In this document: in pieces, positions 23,228 through 33,895 of the stretch
How the letters are laid out: each line of letters opens with the position of its first letter
Position numbering within the stretch: the first letter of the stretch is position 1
Origin: Xiphophorus maculatus
Taxonomy: Eukaryota; Chordata; Actinopteri; Cyprinodontiformes; Poeciliidae
Assembly (NCBI RefSeq): GCF_002775205.1
Contig: NC_036462.1
Location: 27,531,084 to 27,595,083, forward strand
Reading direction: 5' to 3'
DNA length: 64,000 bases
Made by a program: the position numbers and the translations under genes
Notes under the pieces: model-generated
Seen by the model: the letters and a program-made list of their open reading frames with translations, nothing else
What the model was told of the DNA's origin: nothing
The model's database searches: none

Positions 23228-26200
23228 ACCTGATGACGTTGCAGGCGTAATCACATACAATGGGAAAAGTGATCTGTGTGACGTTTTTCTTTGATTGAGG
23301 AGGACAAAGGATGATCTGGTATTTTAGTAAAAGAGAATACAACAAAAAAATAAAACTATGTAGTATTCTGGATATTTAAGAACATATTCGTACACTCTGA
23401 TAAATATTACATTTTCCAGAAATTACAATTGCATCAGATGAATATTTTATTATAACAGGGAGAAATGTGAAGGTTTTAATATAGAATTTAAGATAGGAGC
23501 AGTAGTCTTTTTACGTAATTTAAGATGCAATAAAGGTGTCTGCAATGTGTTAAAGTCCCCACCAGAGGGCGATCAAACATAAATCTTTGGTTCTCAGATG
23601 ATATATTGAAATAATTTTTCAACCACAATTTTATTATAACTAATGAGTGGTGTTTATGATTTCCCCAAATTAAACTGCCTGTAATACCATAGAATATTAT
23701 GGATCATGCTACGTATCAGTGATGCATGTCTTTGGGGCAGGAAATAGGTATGGAACTAACCTAATATGTTTAATCTTGTCTGACGTCATTCTAAGGTACA
23801 CAAGTCTTGGGACTAGCCTTTGGTCTGATGTTCCTAATAAATATCTGGTGAGGAGTAAAGAAAAGAACTTTGTGTGTTAATCAGAAAAGAACACAAAGTT
23901 TTTGAAACTTTAACAACACTATATTTGCTGTTTTACTTTAGTTGAAAGTAGCTTGAAAAGTCAGTTTATGGGTGTGATGATAATTAGCCCAGCTCTTTAC
24001 AAGTTTTTAGGAAACATGCCGCTGAGAGGAGACCCTGCAGAGGCAAACCTGGAACGCAAAGAACTGCATTTTTCCTTGGTTCTGGGAATGCTTTGGAATC
24101 TCATCGAACAAGCTGAAAGGACTGCTGGGAAAAGGCTCGTTCAGTTTTCCCCTCTGGACCTGTCTCTCTGCAACCCAAGTAAAGATCATGGAAGAGAGCA
24201 AGACTTTAACTAGGTAGAAAATTAGGTTTGGGATTTGAAACGATAAATGCATTTTACAAATATATTCATACAATTAGTTGAGTTTTAACCTACATACTAG
24301 TATGAGTGTTGCTGGTGTGTTAAAAAAGTGTTTTGTGAGGGCAGAACATCATTTGCCTAATCTTTAAATTTGAATGAGTTCATAAACAAAATCTGTTAAA
24401 AAGCAGATCTGAGGAAATGACTGGTGACTGGAATTGGCCAATTTTCAACCTGATCGGTCCTGCTGGCGACCGTGTTACTGGAAACTCAAGAATCCAATCT
24501 CTTTGCAATCAGGAAGCACATCATACCTAAGAAGGCTGCAATGACAACACTTTTCAGTGACTCAAGGTTAGCCATTTCCATTACCTTTGACATTGGTAAA
24601 ATGAAGTGTGAGGAACCACACCGCTGTAAGAAGCTATTGTAAAGGAAACTGTATTTACTACAGTTTGAGACGTCTGTGGCTCATTCAGGTTCCGAGAGAG
24701 ATCAAAGATTTCAACAGATAACAGGATGGCTGCTTGTATTTCTATGTAACAACAGTTCTGTTTCATCCACATTCTTTGGGTGATAAACACAGAGATGTGA
24801 TGTCAGTTGTGCTGTTATTTGACTAAAGAACGTTTAAAATAGGAACTTTGCAATCATTTTGCCTTTGTTTTTAAATATTAATAAAACCCTGCTTTTCTGC
24901 TCCATCACACAGGCACTGTGATGTTACTTCTGCATAGTCACAGCTAACCCTTTTTGGTGCTGTTCTTCTATTCTTGTTTGTCATATAGTTATTTAAGAGA
25001 AACTGCTGGCCAGAATTTGCATCAGCAGGGTAAAGTTTTACAAAAAAACAGAGTTCTGAAATTGGCCACAGAATCCTGATCGGTGCCTTTAATAGGAATC
25101 ATCAAATTAGGAAACCAGAGCTTTGACACAAACCTGAATGTTCTGGTTCCGAAAAACAATCCTGAAAGCAGTTAATATTTGTGTTGCGTTTCCAAGTTAG
25201 CTAGTGGAAGGAAAAATATTAGATCACTCATGGTGAAAATGTGAAGAAGTCATGAAGCAGAAAATTACAAGCTTCGTTTCTTTGCACCTCCTCTGGTTTT
25301 TAACACAGTTGGATTTCTGTGAGTCAGGAGCTTCTCTAATAAAAATCAGCATTCTGCATTGATCATTCTTTGCAGGCAAGTTGAGGAAATTACTCTTTGT
25401 TCTCTCAATGCATGGCGTGTAATCGGAGTGAAAAACAAAAGGGATAAAAGGAGAAACATTCCTTCATTCCTCACCTTGAGTCACTTTGAGTTCATGTTTG
25501 ATGATTTGGCATGAATGGCTTGCGAAAATATTCACTCAATTGGTAGTTTTCAAACATTTATTTCTTCTTGTGTTACCTCATTGTTTTCAGTTTACAAGAC
25601 AGATTTCTATGAAGATTATGTCTTGATGATTTAAGGAGGAACCTCTGGGTCTGCATGTTACCTGTCTTTTTTTTCTGCTGTAACTGTGTTTTATTAGTCT
25701 AACAAAAGCCACTGCGAACAATTCACCTTATGTTTTTTTTCTTCTTCTTTTGGCAGGGTGGCCAAATTTCTATTTGTAACTCTAAGATGTAATAAATTAA
25801 GTCTGACTGAGAGCTGGGGATCGAGTTGACAAGTTATTTTTCACTGTTCCCTAATAATCTCTTCTTTGGTAAATTTCCATTCAGGCAGTAATTATTTTTC
25901 TGTTTAGTTTTGTGTGCAACAATGGCCCATAACTGCATGAACCTCTCTGTGTGTTAATTAAAAATTCAATGGGGCATCTATCGATGAAGCTGTATTATTT
26001 CAGTTTGTGAGGTTTAGACTTGAATTATTATTTATTATTAGCATTAATTTCTATGTTATGCCCCCCGTTGTGTCTGTGATCCTGGCCAGAAGTTTGTATT
26101 CTCTCATATGGGGATGAATCTTGTGTTCATTTTGAGTTTTTATTGCTGTTGAAGCACCATATTTTATTCAGTCAGTGGATTTAAAAACATTAGTAGATTG

Positions 26201-27021
26201 TCTGAATCTTTATTGTGGTCCTATGGTTATGTTTATATGTGCTCAGATATATATATATAGCCACACTAATATTTGGAAACCATTTTGTCATCAAAATGGT
26301 ACTCTCTCAATTTTGACAAACCTGAAACCAGCAACTTCTCAACAGAAACCCACAAAGTTTACCTTTTCAATAGAGTTGAGGTGTTTGAGGTTCAATGAAC
26401 TCCAGCTTTTAATCAGCTTCCTTTATTTCAGAGTCAGCTCTTACCTGGGTTTGTGTTTAAGCCATCTAGACATCTATTTGCCATGAAGAATTTTATGGAT
26501 TCTCCTTCTTCTTTGCTGCACTTGGCATATAGGAAAGCAGAACACATACTGATACCGCCATGCATCAAAGTTGTTGGTTCAAAGTTTCTGCTTAACTCCT
26601 CCAAACATTTTTTTGTGTCATTGTAGCCAAATGGCTCATTTTTTTTCTTCAACTGACTGTAAAACGGTTCTCTGGATCCTTGACCAGACTGTGTGGTCAG
26701 CTGCTGCAAACGCTAGGCAAAGTGATTCTTTCTCACTAAAGAGAGGATGTAAAATTCTGTCCACAACTGTATGTTTTATTGTGAAATTATAATTTGTTCA
26801 CAGTAAATTTCACTGACTTAAATGTGAAGTAGTTTCAAAATTCATTGTCTCTTTCTCAGCTATTACAACAGATTGAGTATACTGTAATGCCCCCTGGTGT
26901 TGGTGGAAATTTCTAGCGTGAGTAGACGTCATCAGTTTGGGTCTGGAAAGCTCCGCCCACCTCCTCTTCTCCAAGCAACAAGACAAACGAGACAAACGGT
27001 TGTGAAGGAATATAATTGATG
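23228..27021. other. Intergenic, no gene recognised
   Basis: AT-rich DNA. An 86-codon plus-strand frame at 23953-24213 and a 103-codon frame at 26175-26486 have no recognisable family features. No RNA gene or clear element was found. Confidence 0.45.
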
Positions 27022-27105
27022 ACAACACTCCAGTCCGGTAGGTGGCGGTAAATGCACCTTAAGTTGGTTGCCATCCGCCAATAAAACAGAAAAGAAGAAG
27101 AAGAA
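27022..27105 (+). repeat. Short retroposon-like repeat with GAA tail
   Basis: The block 'cactccagtccggtaggtgg' then 'cggtaaatgcaccttaagtt', 'ggttgccatccgccaataaa' and an AAGAAGAAGAAGAA tail matches a very common short dispersed sequence of fish genomes. The 3' simple-repeat tail suggests target-primed retroposition. Confidence 0.55.
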
Positions 27106-27145
27106 CGGCAGCGAAAGCGCCATTTTTCTCCCACTGAAATGACTG
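27106..27145 (+). other. Candidate first exon end (ATG plus donor)
   Basis: Directly after the GAA tail, a CG-containing stretch leads to ATG ACT G|GTAAGTTT with ATG at 27139 and a consensus 5' splice site at 27146. It could be the end of a first exon coding for Met-Thr and one phase-1 base. No downstream exon is recognised, so this is a weak inference. Confidence 0.25.
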
Positions 27146-28800
27146 GTAAGTTTCTTAGTGTAAGATAATAACGCAATTTTATGTTCTAATTTAAACAGCA
27201 ATTGTTTTGGAAGAACGTTGTGTTTTAAGCCCTCGTTTGAGTGAGCTTTGATGTCTTAATGCTAAGTTTAAAACCGCTAACCTGACCCACTGAATGCCTA
27301 GCTTAAAATGTGTTCCTGTCCAACTCAACTATATTAACCTTAAATACATATTCTAGCCATGTTATGTAGGTTGTTTTTTTTTTGCTTGTTTTGTTTTTGT
27401 TTGTTTTTAAAGAAACATAACCACAGTTTCTTTGTTTGGTTAGTTGTTTTTGCTAGGTGAGTTTAAATATCAACATTTGACAATAGTCTTCTCCATACAT
27501 AAGGTTTAGATTTTTTGATATGAGTTGTAGGTTAATAACTGATTTAACTTTTTCTTTTCACATGTTTATGATCTTATTTGGATTTTTTTTTCTTCATACT
27601 CTTTGGATGTGCCTGATGTGCAAACTAACGCCAATCCAAGATACAAATAGTCTTTCCATCTCATCTTCATGTTGGTTTATAAAATGAAATGTGTCAGTTT
27701 CCTCATTAATTGCGCCCCTGTAATGTGAGTCATTTTGTACCAGTAAGTGGGATGTAGAGCTCCGTCCTCTTACGTCAGGGGACTCTCTTGTGCGCAGGTA
27801 TTGTGACTAACAAAGCTGCGTCATCTGAAAAGCACTTTATTTATTTTTTTACCAAATTACATGCATCTTGTCGTTCAGGTAAAAGATCGTGTCATGTGTA
27901 TATTTGGATCTTCTGCTGCTGTCCTAGTCGGCATACTTCCATGTCCAGGATATATGTATTAAACATAACTCAGTCTAACTGTATCCCCACTGAGCAAAAA
28001 CCCGATTTGAATATAAAGAAAAACTGGCTTTACTTTCTGAGTTTAACAGTTGTCCAGTGGCCAGTGCCCTGCATCTTTGTCTCTGATTTCTAAGTTCTTA
28101 GTTGAAAATAAACCAAAGAAGCCCCTGAAGTTTGAGAGTTAAGGATCTCCAAGGAACCTTAAGTTCAACATCCAATAGGAATGAATGATGAATGGTCTGT
28201 ATCATATTTTATGTGGTTAAAGAGATAAAATTCAGAGAAATGCATTGTGAAGAATCTCCTGTTTCTTCTTATGTAATCAAAATCAATCAATAAGCTTCTA
28301 AAGTTTGTCATCTTGCTTTTAATCTTTAATTATCACACTAACATCATTTAAAATAAATACTACTGGTGAAAGGTGAAAAGATAAAGTACAATATAGATTA
28401 ATTGTCGCATTCATAATGTAGAAATGACCAAATGGAGATATGACTAACAACTAAATGTGATTTAAATGTTAGCTCTTGTGGCCAAATTAGCATCTAAAAG
28501 ACAGTCCAGTCCTACCTAATCATCATCATTATCATCGTTTTTCTTTCGGTTGAATTTGGGCAGGACTTAAAGGCTAAAAAAAGGTCAAATTTACAACACA
28601 GTTTCTGGGTCAAGAACAATGATTGGCTGAAATAAAATAGCAGACATGAAACCATTGTTTTCATTTTACCCCAAAACCTGTGATATTAGTTATTTGTTTT
28701 TAACCAGCAGATAAAAATCATCTGTGGTATCAGTGGCCTACTTGTTCTCTCTGCTGAATTAGCCTACTTTGCCCTGCAGGCTTCATCCCACATAGATGAC

Positions 28801-28838
<38 letters not shown>

Positions 28839-30044
28839 CCTGCTGAGGCCTGCAGCTCCTCCTTCCCACACAGCACAGAACCCACGCAAAGTTGATTTCT
28901 TTATTTTTTATTTTTTTAATTTTGCCAGCTCTAGAGCTGGTGTGTGTGCAGAAGGATTCACATGGAGGAGCACATGCTGAATGGTGCCAGGTGGACGCGC
29001 TCAGTGCCCACACAGGGATCCAAAGCTGGACATGGATACTGAAACAATATGGCGTCATGATGGAGCTCAAATAGGTCAGTAGGGAGGAGGTCCAGCGAAA
29101 CTATTCTAAAATCAATTTTCTGATTAAAAAAAACAATTATAGCATACATTAACATCTCGTCTTATGTAAAATATCGAATATTACTCTATAGAAAACACAG
29201 AATAAAAGTCAAAGTGGTGATCTATGGTTCAACTTGATAAAATGAAAACTGAAGTTGACTTTCTGCGCCATCAGCAAAGAAAAACTGAACATTTAACTTG
29301 ACATGTAAACAGTTCATAGAAAAAGAGTACACAACAAAGAAAGCTAATTAGTCCCTAATGTTTTCTTTTAGATTTATTAAAGTAATTTCTGATACATTCA
29401 CTATAAATCAACACCATAGAGAACACATAAATATCGCACATTCTTGGTGTGAAACAACATCATTTTGCATTTTCCATTTGTTTACATTCAAAAATGCATT
29501 GCGACAGTTCACATGGATGCAGTGTGGGCATATCTTCAGAAGAGTGAGCAAACAAGCAGGAAGTCAACAGCAACCACGTGTCCTCATAATAATGATATTA
29601 ACAATAGTCCCATTGATCCCATTGAACAGGAGCCGGCTGCCGTCTTGTGTGAAATACTCCTCTAATCTAGAAAAGTCGGTCAAAAAACGCTTTCAGGGCA
29701 AGTTGCTTGTTTTGAAGAATCCCGTGTAATAAATCACAACTTTGCGATATTTACAACATGTACTGTACATACATGTTTCTTAAAAAGTGCACTGCACCAA
29801 TGAGCTACAGACATCTACTCAATACTATCCAAATATCATTGGTGAAGGTCTCAACTCCACTGTTGCTTCGTAAAAAGTTTATGTAAAGTACTTTTTTTTG
29901 CTATGTCTATCCATTTTACAGGGTTAGTTTGACTCATTTTCTCAGTCATCACCCACAATTCTGTCAACATTTAGTCTTTTGAGCTTACTATGAATCAGGA
30001 AAAAAACTAAAACATACACTATATATAACTCTGTGGCCAGTTTC
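27146..30044. other. Intergenic, no gene recognised
   Basis: It contains a T29 run at 28805-28833 and G/T-rich simple sequence near 27370-27412. Open frames of 60-123 codons (27788-28093, 29358-29729) have no motifs. Confidence 0.45.
28805..28833 (+). repeat. Poly-T tract (29 nt)
   Basis: Uninterrupted T run. It could be the inverted poly-A tail of a retroposon, but no retroposon body was recognised next to it. Confidence 0.9.
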
Positions 30045-30046
30045 TA

Positions 30047-30404
30047 CAGTGCCTTGCATAAGTATTCATACCTGTTGAACCTTCTCATCTTTTGCCTCAT
30101 TACAACTTTAAACCTTTTTGTGTTTCATTGTGATTTTACTCCACAGGATGGCAAAGTAGTGCATGATTGTGAACTGAAAAGAAAATGTTACATGGTTTTC
30201 AGAATTTTCTACAAATTTCTACCAAAAAAAATAATAAACCCACACCATGTTCCATCATGCGGATGGTTAATTCAGGGGGTGTTAGTTGTTTTTCCTTCAT
30301 TCTCCAGCCCAAACAACTGGATCTGTTCGTAAAATATTGTAACCATGTATTATTTTGGTTTTTATAATTTGGCACTCTTTTTTGTTGTTTTATGCGAGGC
30401 ACTG
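30047..30404. mobile_element. Complete 358-bp mariner-type MITE
   Basis: The left end CAGTGCCTTGCATAA and the right end TTATGCGAGGCACTG are inverted repeats matching at 14 of 15 positions. TA dinucleotides flank both sides (30045-30046 and 30405-30406), the expected target duplication of Tc1/mariner elements. The interior is non-coding with inverted sub-terminal similarity (cattgtgattttactccaca). It is the best-preserved element of the CAGTGCCTTGC family in the window. Confidence 0.85.
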
Positions 30405-30406
30405 TA

Positions 30407-31152
30407 TTGGACAGAACAAAGTAGAGTAAAAACAAGCAGTGATCAGCTAATCTGCAAGTTTCTGCAAGATGTTACACCATTAGTTAAAAACTAGGAAGAA
30501 AAGAAGTTGAAGTAATATCAACTGCTGATGCAAATTTTTACATAACCCTGTTATATCTGTGCAAAACTGCAAAGCTTATTTTACACTTTTACTGTCTTGA
30601 GACATGATCTTCATCTCTAGACCAAATCCTTTAGCCTTCCTTTTTTAGGTTTATTCAAGTTTATGTGGCAGTGTTTTTTTCCTTGCTAAATGTTTCTTCT
30701 GCAAAATAGAAAGCAAGGCTGGTATTGATTAGATTCGAAGAATATCCATGTATTCAAAGTGAACGAACATAAGATCATTTGAGTGGGAGAGCAGATCAGA
30801 TCATTCTCTGGAGAAACCCATTCTTGGTTACAGTTACATAAAGACTTTTTGTGTGTAAATAAACCTCAGTATTTGACAAAGTAGGTACAAATAATACAGC
30901 CTCATTTACATGTGTGGAAGCTATGTGCTCCATTCTGACGACATCGTCCCGTTTCAACCTGTGCCTGAGGTGAGCGGAGCCGTGTTTAGCCGGGCCTTGC
31001 TGGTGGTTACATTTAAACGTCTCCCAGAGGTAAAAAATGTGCTCTTTGCATTTTTTACAGCGGCTCCTCGCTTCAGTGAAGTTCATGATGGAACGCACCT
31101 GCGACCTTATTCTGCTTTTTAATTATTCCAGCTGGACCCAAGGGTCTCGGCC
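30407..31152. other. Probable gpr22 3' flank/UTR
   Basis: On the minus strand this lies downstream of the gpr22 stop codon. A possible AATAAA polyadenylation signal is at 30655-30650 (minus), about 500 nt after the stop. A perfect 10-bp inverted repeat lies at 31030-31058. Confidence 0.4.
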
Positions 31153-32670
31153 TCAAAGGGCCTCGGCCAGGTGACGGTCTGTGCCTTCTCTTGCTTCCAG
31201 CCGCACCTGTCGGCTGGTTTTTCTGGTCTCCACCCAGGAGTTGTGGATCACTGTGCCCCCTGGGGACGGGTCCACCTGCAGCAGAGACACCACCCGTTTC
31301 TTCACTTTGGCACGAAGGGCACGGCGCAGTTTCTGCCGGGTGAAGGCATAGAGCAACGGGTGGGAGACAGTGGTGCCATAAGCGAGGGCCAGGAACCAGA
31401 GCCGCAGGCTGACCAGGACGTCACTGGGGCCAATGCTTAGTATGAGTATGTTGGTCACGGAAAGAGGAGCCCAACAGCCCAGGAAGGTCGTGATGATGAT
31501 GAGGGACATCTTGAACACCCGTTTTTGTCGTTCTCGACGATCTCGATGGCGTCTCACTGCCCGACGCAGCGCTATTATCGCCGAGACAGAGGCCTGGACG
31601 CCCATGGTGGCCGGCAGGGCAGTGGCAGCGCCGGCCTCAGAGGCGATGAGAGGAGCGGCAGAGGACTGGGCGGGGGGAGAGGTAGCTGTTGGGGTTGGAG
31701 ACTGGGAAGGAATGAGTGGGGGGTGGCTGAGCTGTTTGGTACCATCTATGGTGCACTGTTCCCCTGCTGCCTCTTCGTCGTTCCTCCTGAGTCCCACCTT
31801 CCTCTCTTTCTGTCTCTTGTGGCGCCCCCTTCTCCGCTGGCTCTTCCTCATGTGAGAGCCGATGCGGATGTTCAGAGCCCTCAGTATCCTGGAGTAGGTG
31901 AACAACATGACCACCACGGTGACGAAGAAGATGGGCACCTGAAGTATGAGATGGTAATACATTCCCAGACCTGTGTAATAACCCTGACCACCGACACATA
32001 GAAGGGTCCTGTTCCGCCATGCTGGCATAGCTGTTCCGCCAATACCAACTGAGGAGGTCACCTGACTTGTTTCCTCTGCTTCTGATGCACCGGACCACTG
32101 GACCTCCAAGAAAGGCATGAAAAACACTGCAACCGACGTGATCCAGACGGCAGTAAGGAGCAGCGCCGCTCTCCGTGTTGTCAGCAGCCTGTTGGCCGGA
32201 CGCACCGAGATGTCGTAGCGGTCCAGGCTGATGACCAGGATGTTGATGGCTGTGGCGATGCTGGCGAATGTGACACAAGCCTCGTGGAAGCAGCAGAGCA
32301 AGGCCAGATTGGGTCCTGGCGGCAGCAGCACTACCACCAGAGTGAGCGGCACACACAACAAGCACACCGCTACGTCCAACACATGCAGATTGACCGTCAC
32401 CATGTTGCTCACAGAGTCCACCAAATTAGACTGTGAGCAGTAGAGCACCAGAACCGTCAGGTTGCTGCTGAACCCCAGCACCAGCTCGAGCATGAGGAAG
32501 GCGGTGAGCGACATCTGGAAGCCCAGTGAGTACGGCATGTGCCAGGTCACACCACTGACCGGTGAGGCATCTCCTCCCTGATCCTGATGGGCCTCCGTAA
32601 CCTCCAGGCCCGCTGGTATCCCCATCCAGTCAGTGGTGGCCGGGCCTGCGGTGTAGCTGTCAGACTCCAT
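31153..32670 (-). CDS. gpr22: Probable G-protein coupled receptor 22
   Basis: Orphan class A receptor of the plasma membrane, known in mammals mainly from brain and heart; its ligand is not established. The single uninterrupted frame gives 505 residues. TM1 is about 51-78 (SSNLTVLVLYC), TM2 86-116 with Asp99, TM3 123-149 followed by DRYDIS at 150-155, TM4 167-189, TM5 237-264, TM6 386-412 with CWAP, and TM7 421-445 with HPLLYAF where most receptors have NPxxY; DRYDIS and HPLLY are GPR22 hallmarks. Cys126/127 and Cys225 can form the usual disulfide, and NRT at 220-222 is an N-glycosylation site. The tail motif VIHNSW is also typical. Human GPR22 has about 433 residues; the excess here lies in the N-terminus, loop ECL2 and a long ICL3 (about 265-385). 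The start was chosen because it fits the family and is the first ATG of the frame. A possible splice acceptor just upstream (CTGCAG|GGGAAC, about 32.72 kb) would join an untranslated first exon. Confidence 0.93.
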   Translation of the reverse strand: MESDSYTAGPATTDWMGIPAGLEVTEAHQDQGGDASPVSGVTWHMPYSLGFQMSLTAFLMLELVLGFSSNLTVLVLYCSQSNLVDSVSNMVTVNLHVLDVAVCLLCVPLTLVVVLLPPGPNLALLCCFHEACVTFASIATAINILVISLDRYDISVRPANRLLTTRRAALLLTAVWITSVAVFFMPFLEVQWSGASEAEETSQVTSSVGIGGTAMPAWRNRTLLCVGGQGYYTGLGMYYHLILQVPIFFVTVVVMLFTYSRILRALNIRIGSHMRKSQRRRGRHKRQKERKVGLRRNDEEAAGEQCTIDGTKQLSHPPLIPSQSPTPTATSPPAQSSAAPLIASEAGAATALPATMGVQASVSAIIALRRAVRRHRDRRERQKRVFKMSLIIITTFLGCWAPLSVTNILILSIGPSDVLVSLRLWFLALAYGTTVSHPLLYAFTRQKLRRALRAKVKKRVVSLLQVDPSPGGTVIHNSWVETRKTSRQVRLEAREGTDRHLAEAL

Positions 32671-33459
32671 GACGACCCTTCAGTCCTTGTTGTGTGTTGT
32701 GTCTGTTCCCCTGCAGATTAGTTCCCATGATGCACCGGCCCGATCCTCCATGGTGAGGTGGTGAAAAACAGCGTGGCGACAGTTCTGGAGAAATGAGAAC
32801 ACAAAGCAGACTGATGAGAAACGGACTGTGTGGGACAGAATCCAAACGTCGCTCCCAAAGGGTCTGAGCGTGGCTATGGACTCAAATGTCACAAGATGAG
32901 ACTGTAACCAATGCATGTTGGCTAAGATATGTCAATCTCATGCATATGCACACTGATAAAACCCATCTCCTGCACAGAACAAATTCTGAATTATGTATCA
33001 ATCAACATGCTGTCAATCAGTGTCACTGATTAGCATTTTGTCTTAGCCACAGATGGGATACTGTATGCATGTTAGCTGCTAGAACCGCGGGCTGCTACAA
33101 CACGCTGCACTGGAGTTCAGGGGGCACAGCCAAACTGAACAAAGGGAAGTAATCAGCTGAACTCAGTTTATCAGCACTAAAACACTTTGAGCAAAAGATA
33201 TAAAATTAGCCACAATTTGAGCTTTGCTGCCTGTGGAAGACAACACGGTTATATAAAGTCATCTGAATTTTAAGAGGAGCTAGGTCCTTGCTATAGTAAT
33301 ACCAATATATAGTGTGTTTAAAGCGGCACACTAGAAACTTCACGGCAGAACTTACCCAATCATAGCGAGTTATTAAAACATAATTTAGCAGTTAAGGTGA
33401 CATGTGCTGTACCATGTAGAAATAAGCGACATCTCTTGATGCATATCTGTGTTTAAGTT
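32671..33459. other. gpr22 upstream flank
   Basis: It contains a plausible splice acceptor for gpr22 about 45 nt before the ATG (minus strand TAATCTGCAG). There is no CpG-rich promoter next to it, so the transcription start is probably further away. No other gene is seen. Confidence 0.4.
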
Positions 33460-33895
33460 TTTGTGACGGACTAACAAAAAGTATCACATAGTTGTTAAGT
33501 GCAAGGAAGTCGAGGTTTTCTTCCATGATTCACCTGTATTTAGCTCCACCCATCTTCCCACCAACTCTGACCAGTTCCCTGTTTACCAAAGAAAACTGAT
33601 GGTGTTAGGATGTAGGTCAGAGAATATTTATGCTGACCACAGAGCTTTCTTCCACATTTTCACCATGTCCCCAACATGGCTTTTTGGATTTATACTGTGA
33701 TTACATTAAAAGTAGTTTCAAGAGTAAAGGGGCTGAATACAAATGCCTCAGACCTTTCCTTTAAATATGTATAAAACGGGTATCTTTTTTCTTCCACTTC
33801 ACAATTATGTGCTACTTGGTCTTGGTTTATAACATTTAGTCTTTGTAAAAGGCAAAGACGTTTGCGGGTGTAACATGTTATATGCCAAGAAATGT
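33460..33895. mobile_element. Tc1/mariner-derived fragment
   Basis: It shows the family blocks 'tttagctccacccatcttcc' with 'caccaactctgaccag', 'aaaggggctgaatacaaatg' and sub-terminal 'cttccacttcacaattatgt'. The ends are decayed and no transposase frame is left. Confidence 0.55.

Noticed and set aside
23953-24213. 86-codon plus-strand frame
   Set aside because: It reads smoothly but has no recognisable domain and no acceptor or donor pair; antisense frame of equal length exists.
31637-32365. 242-codon minus-strand frame and 140/158-codon plus-strand frames over gpr22
   Set aside because: They are shadows of the gpr22 coding sequence in other frames, without any family features of their own.
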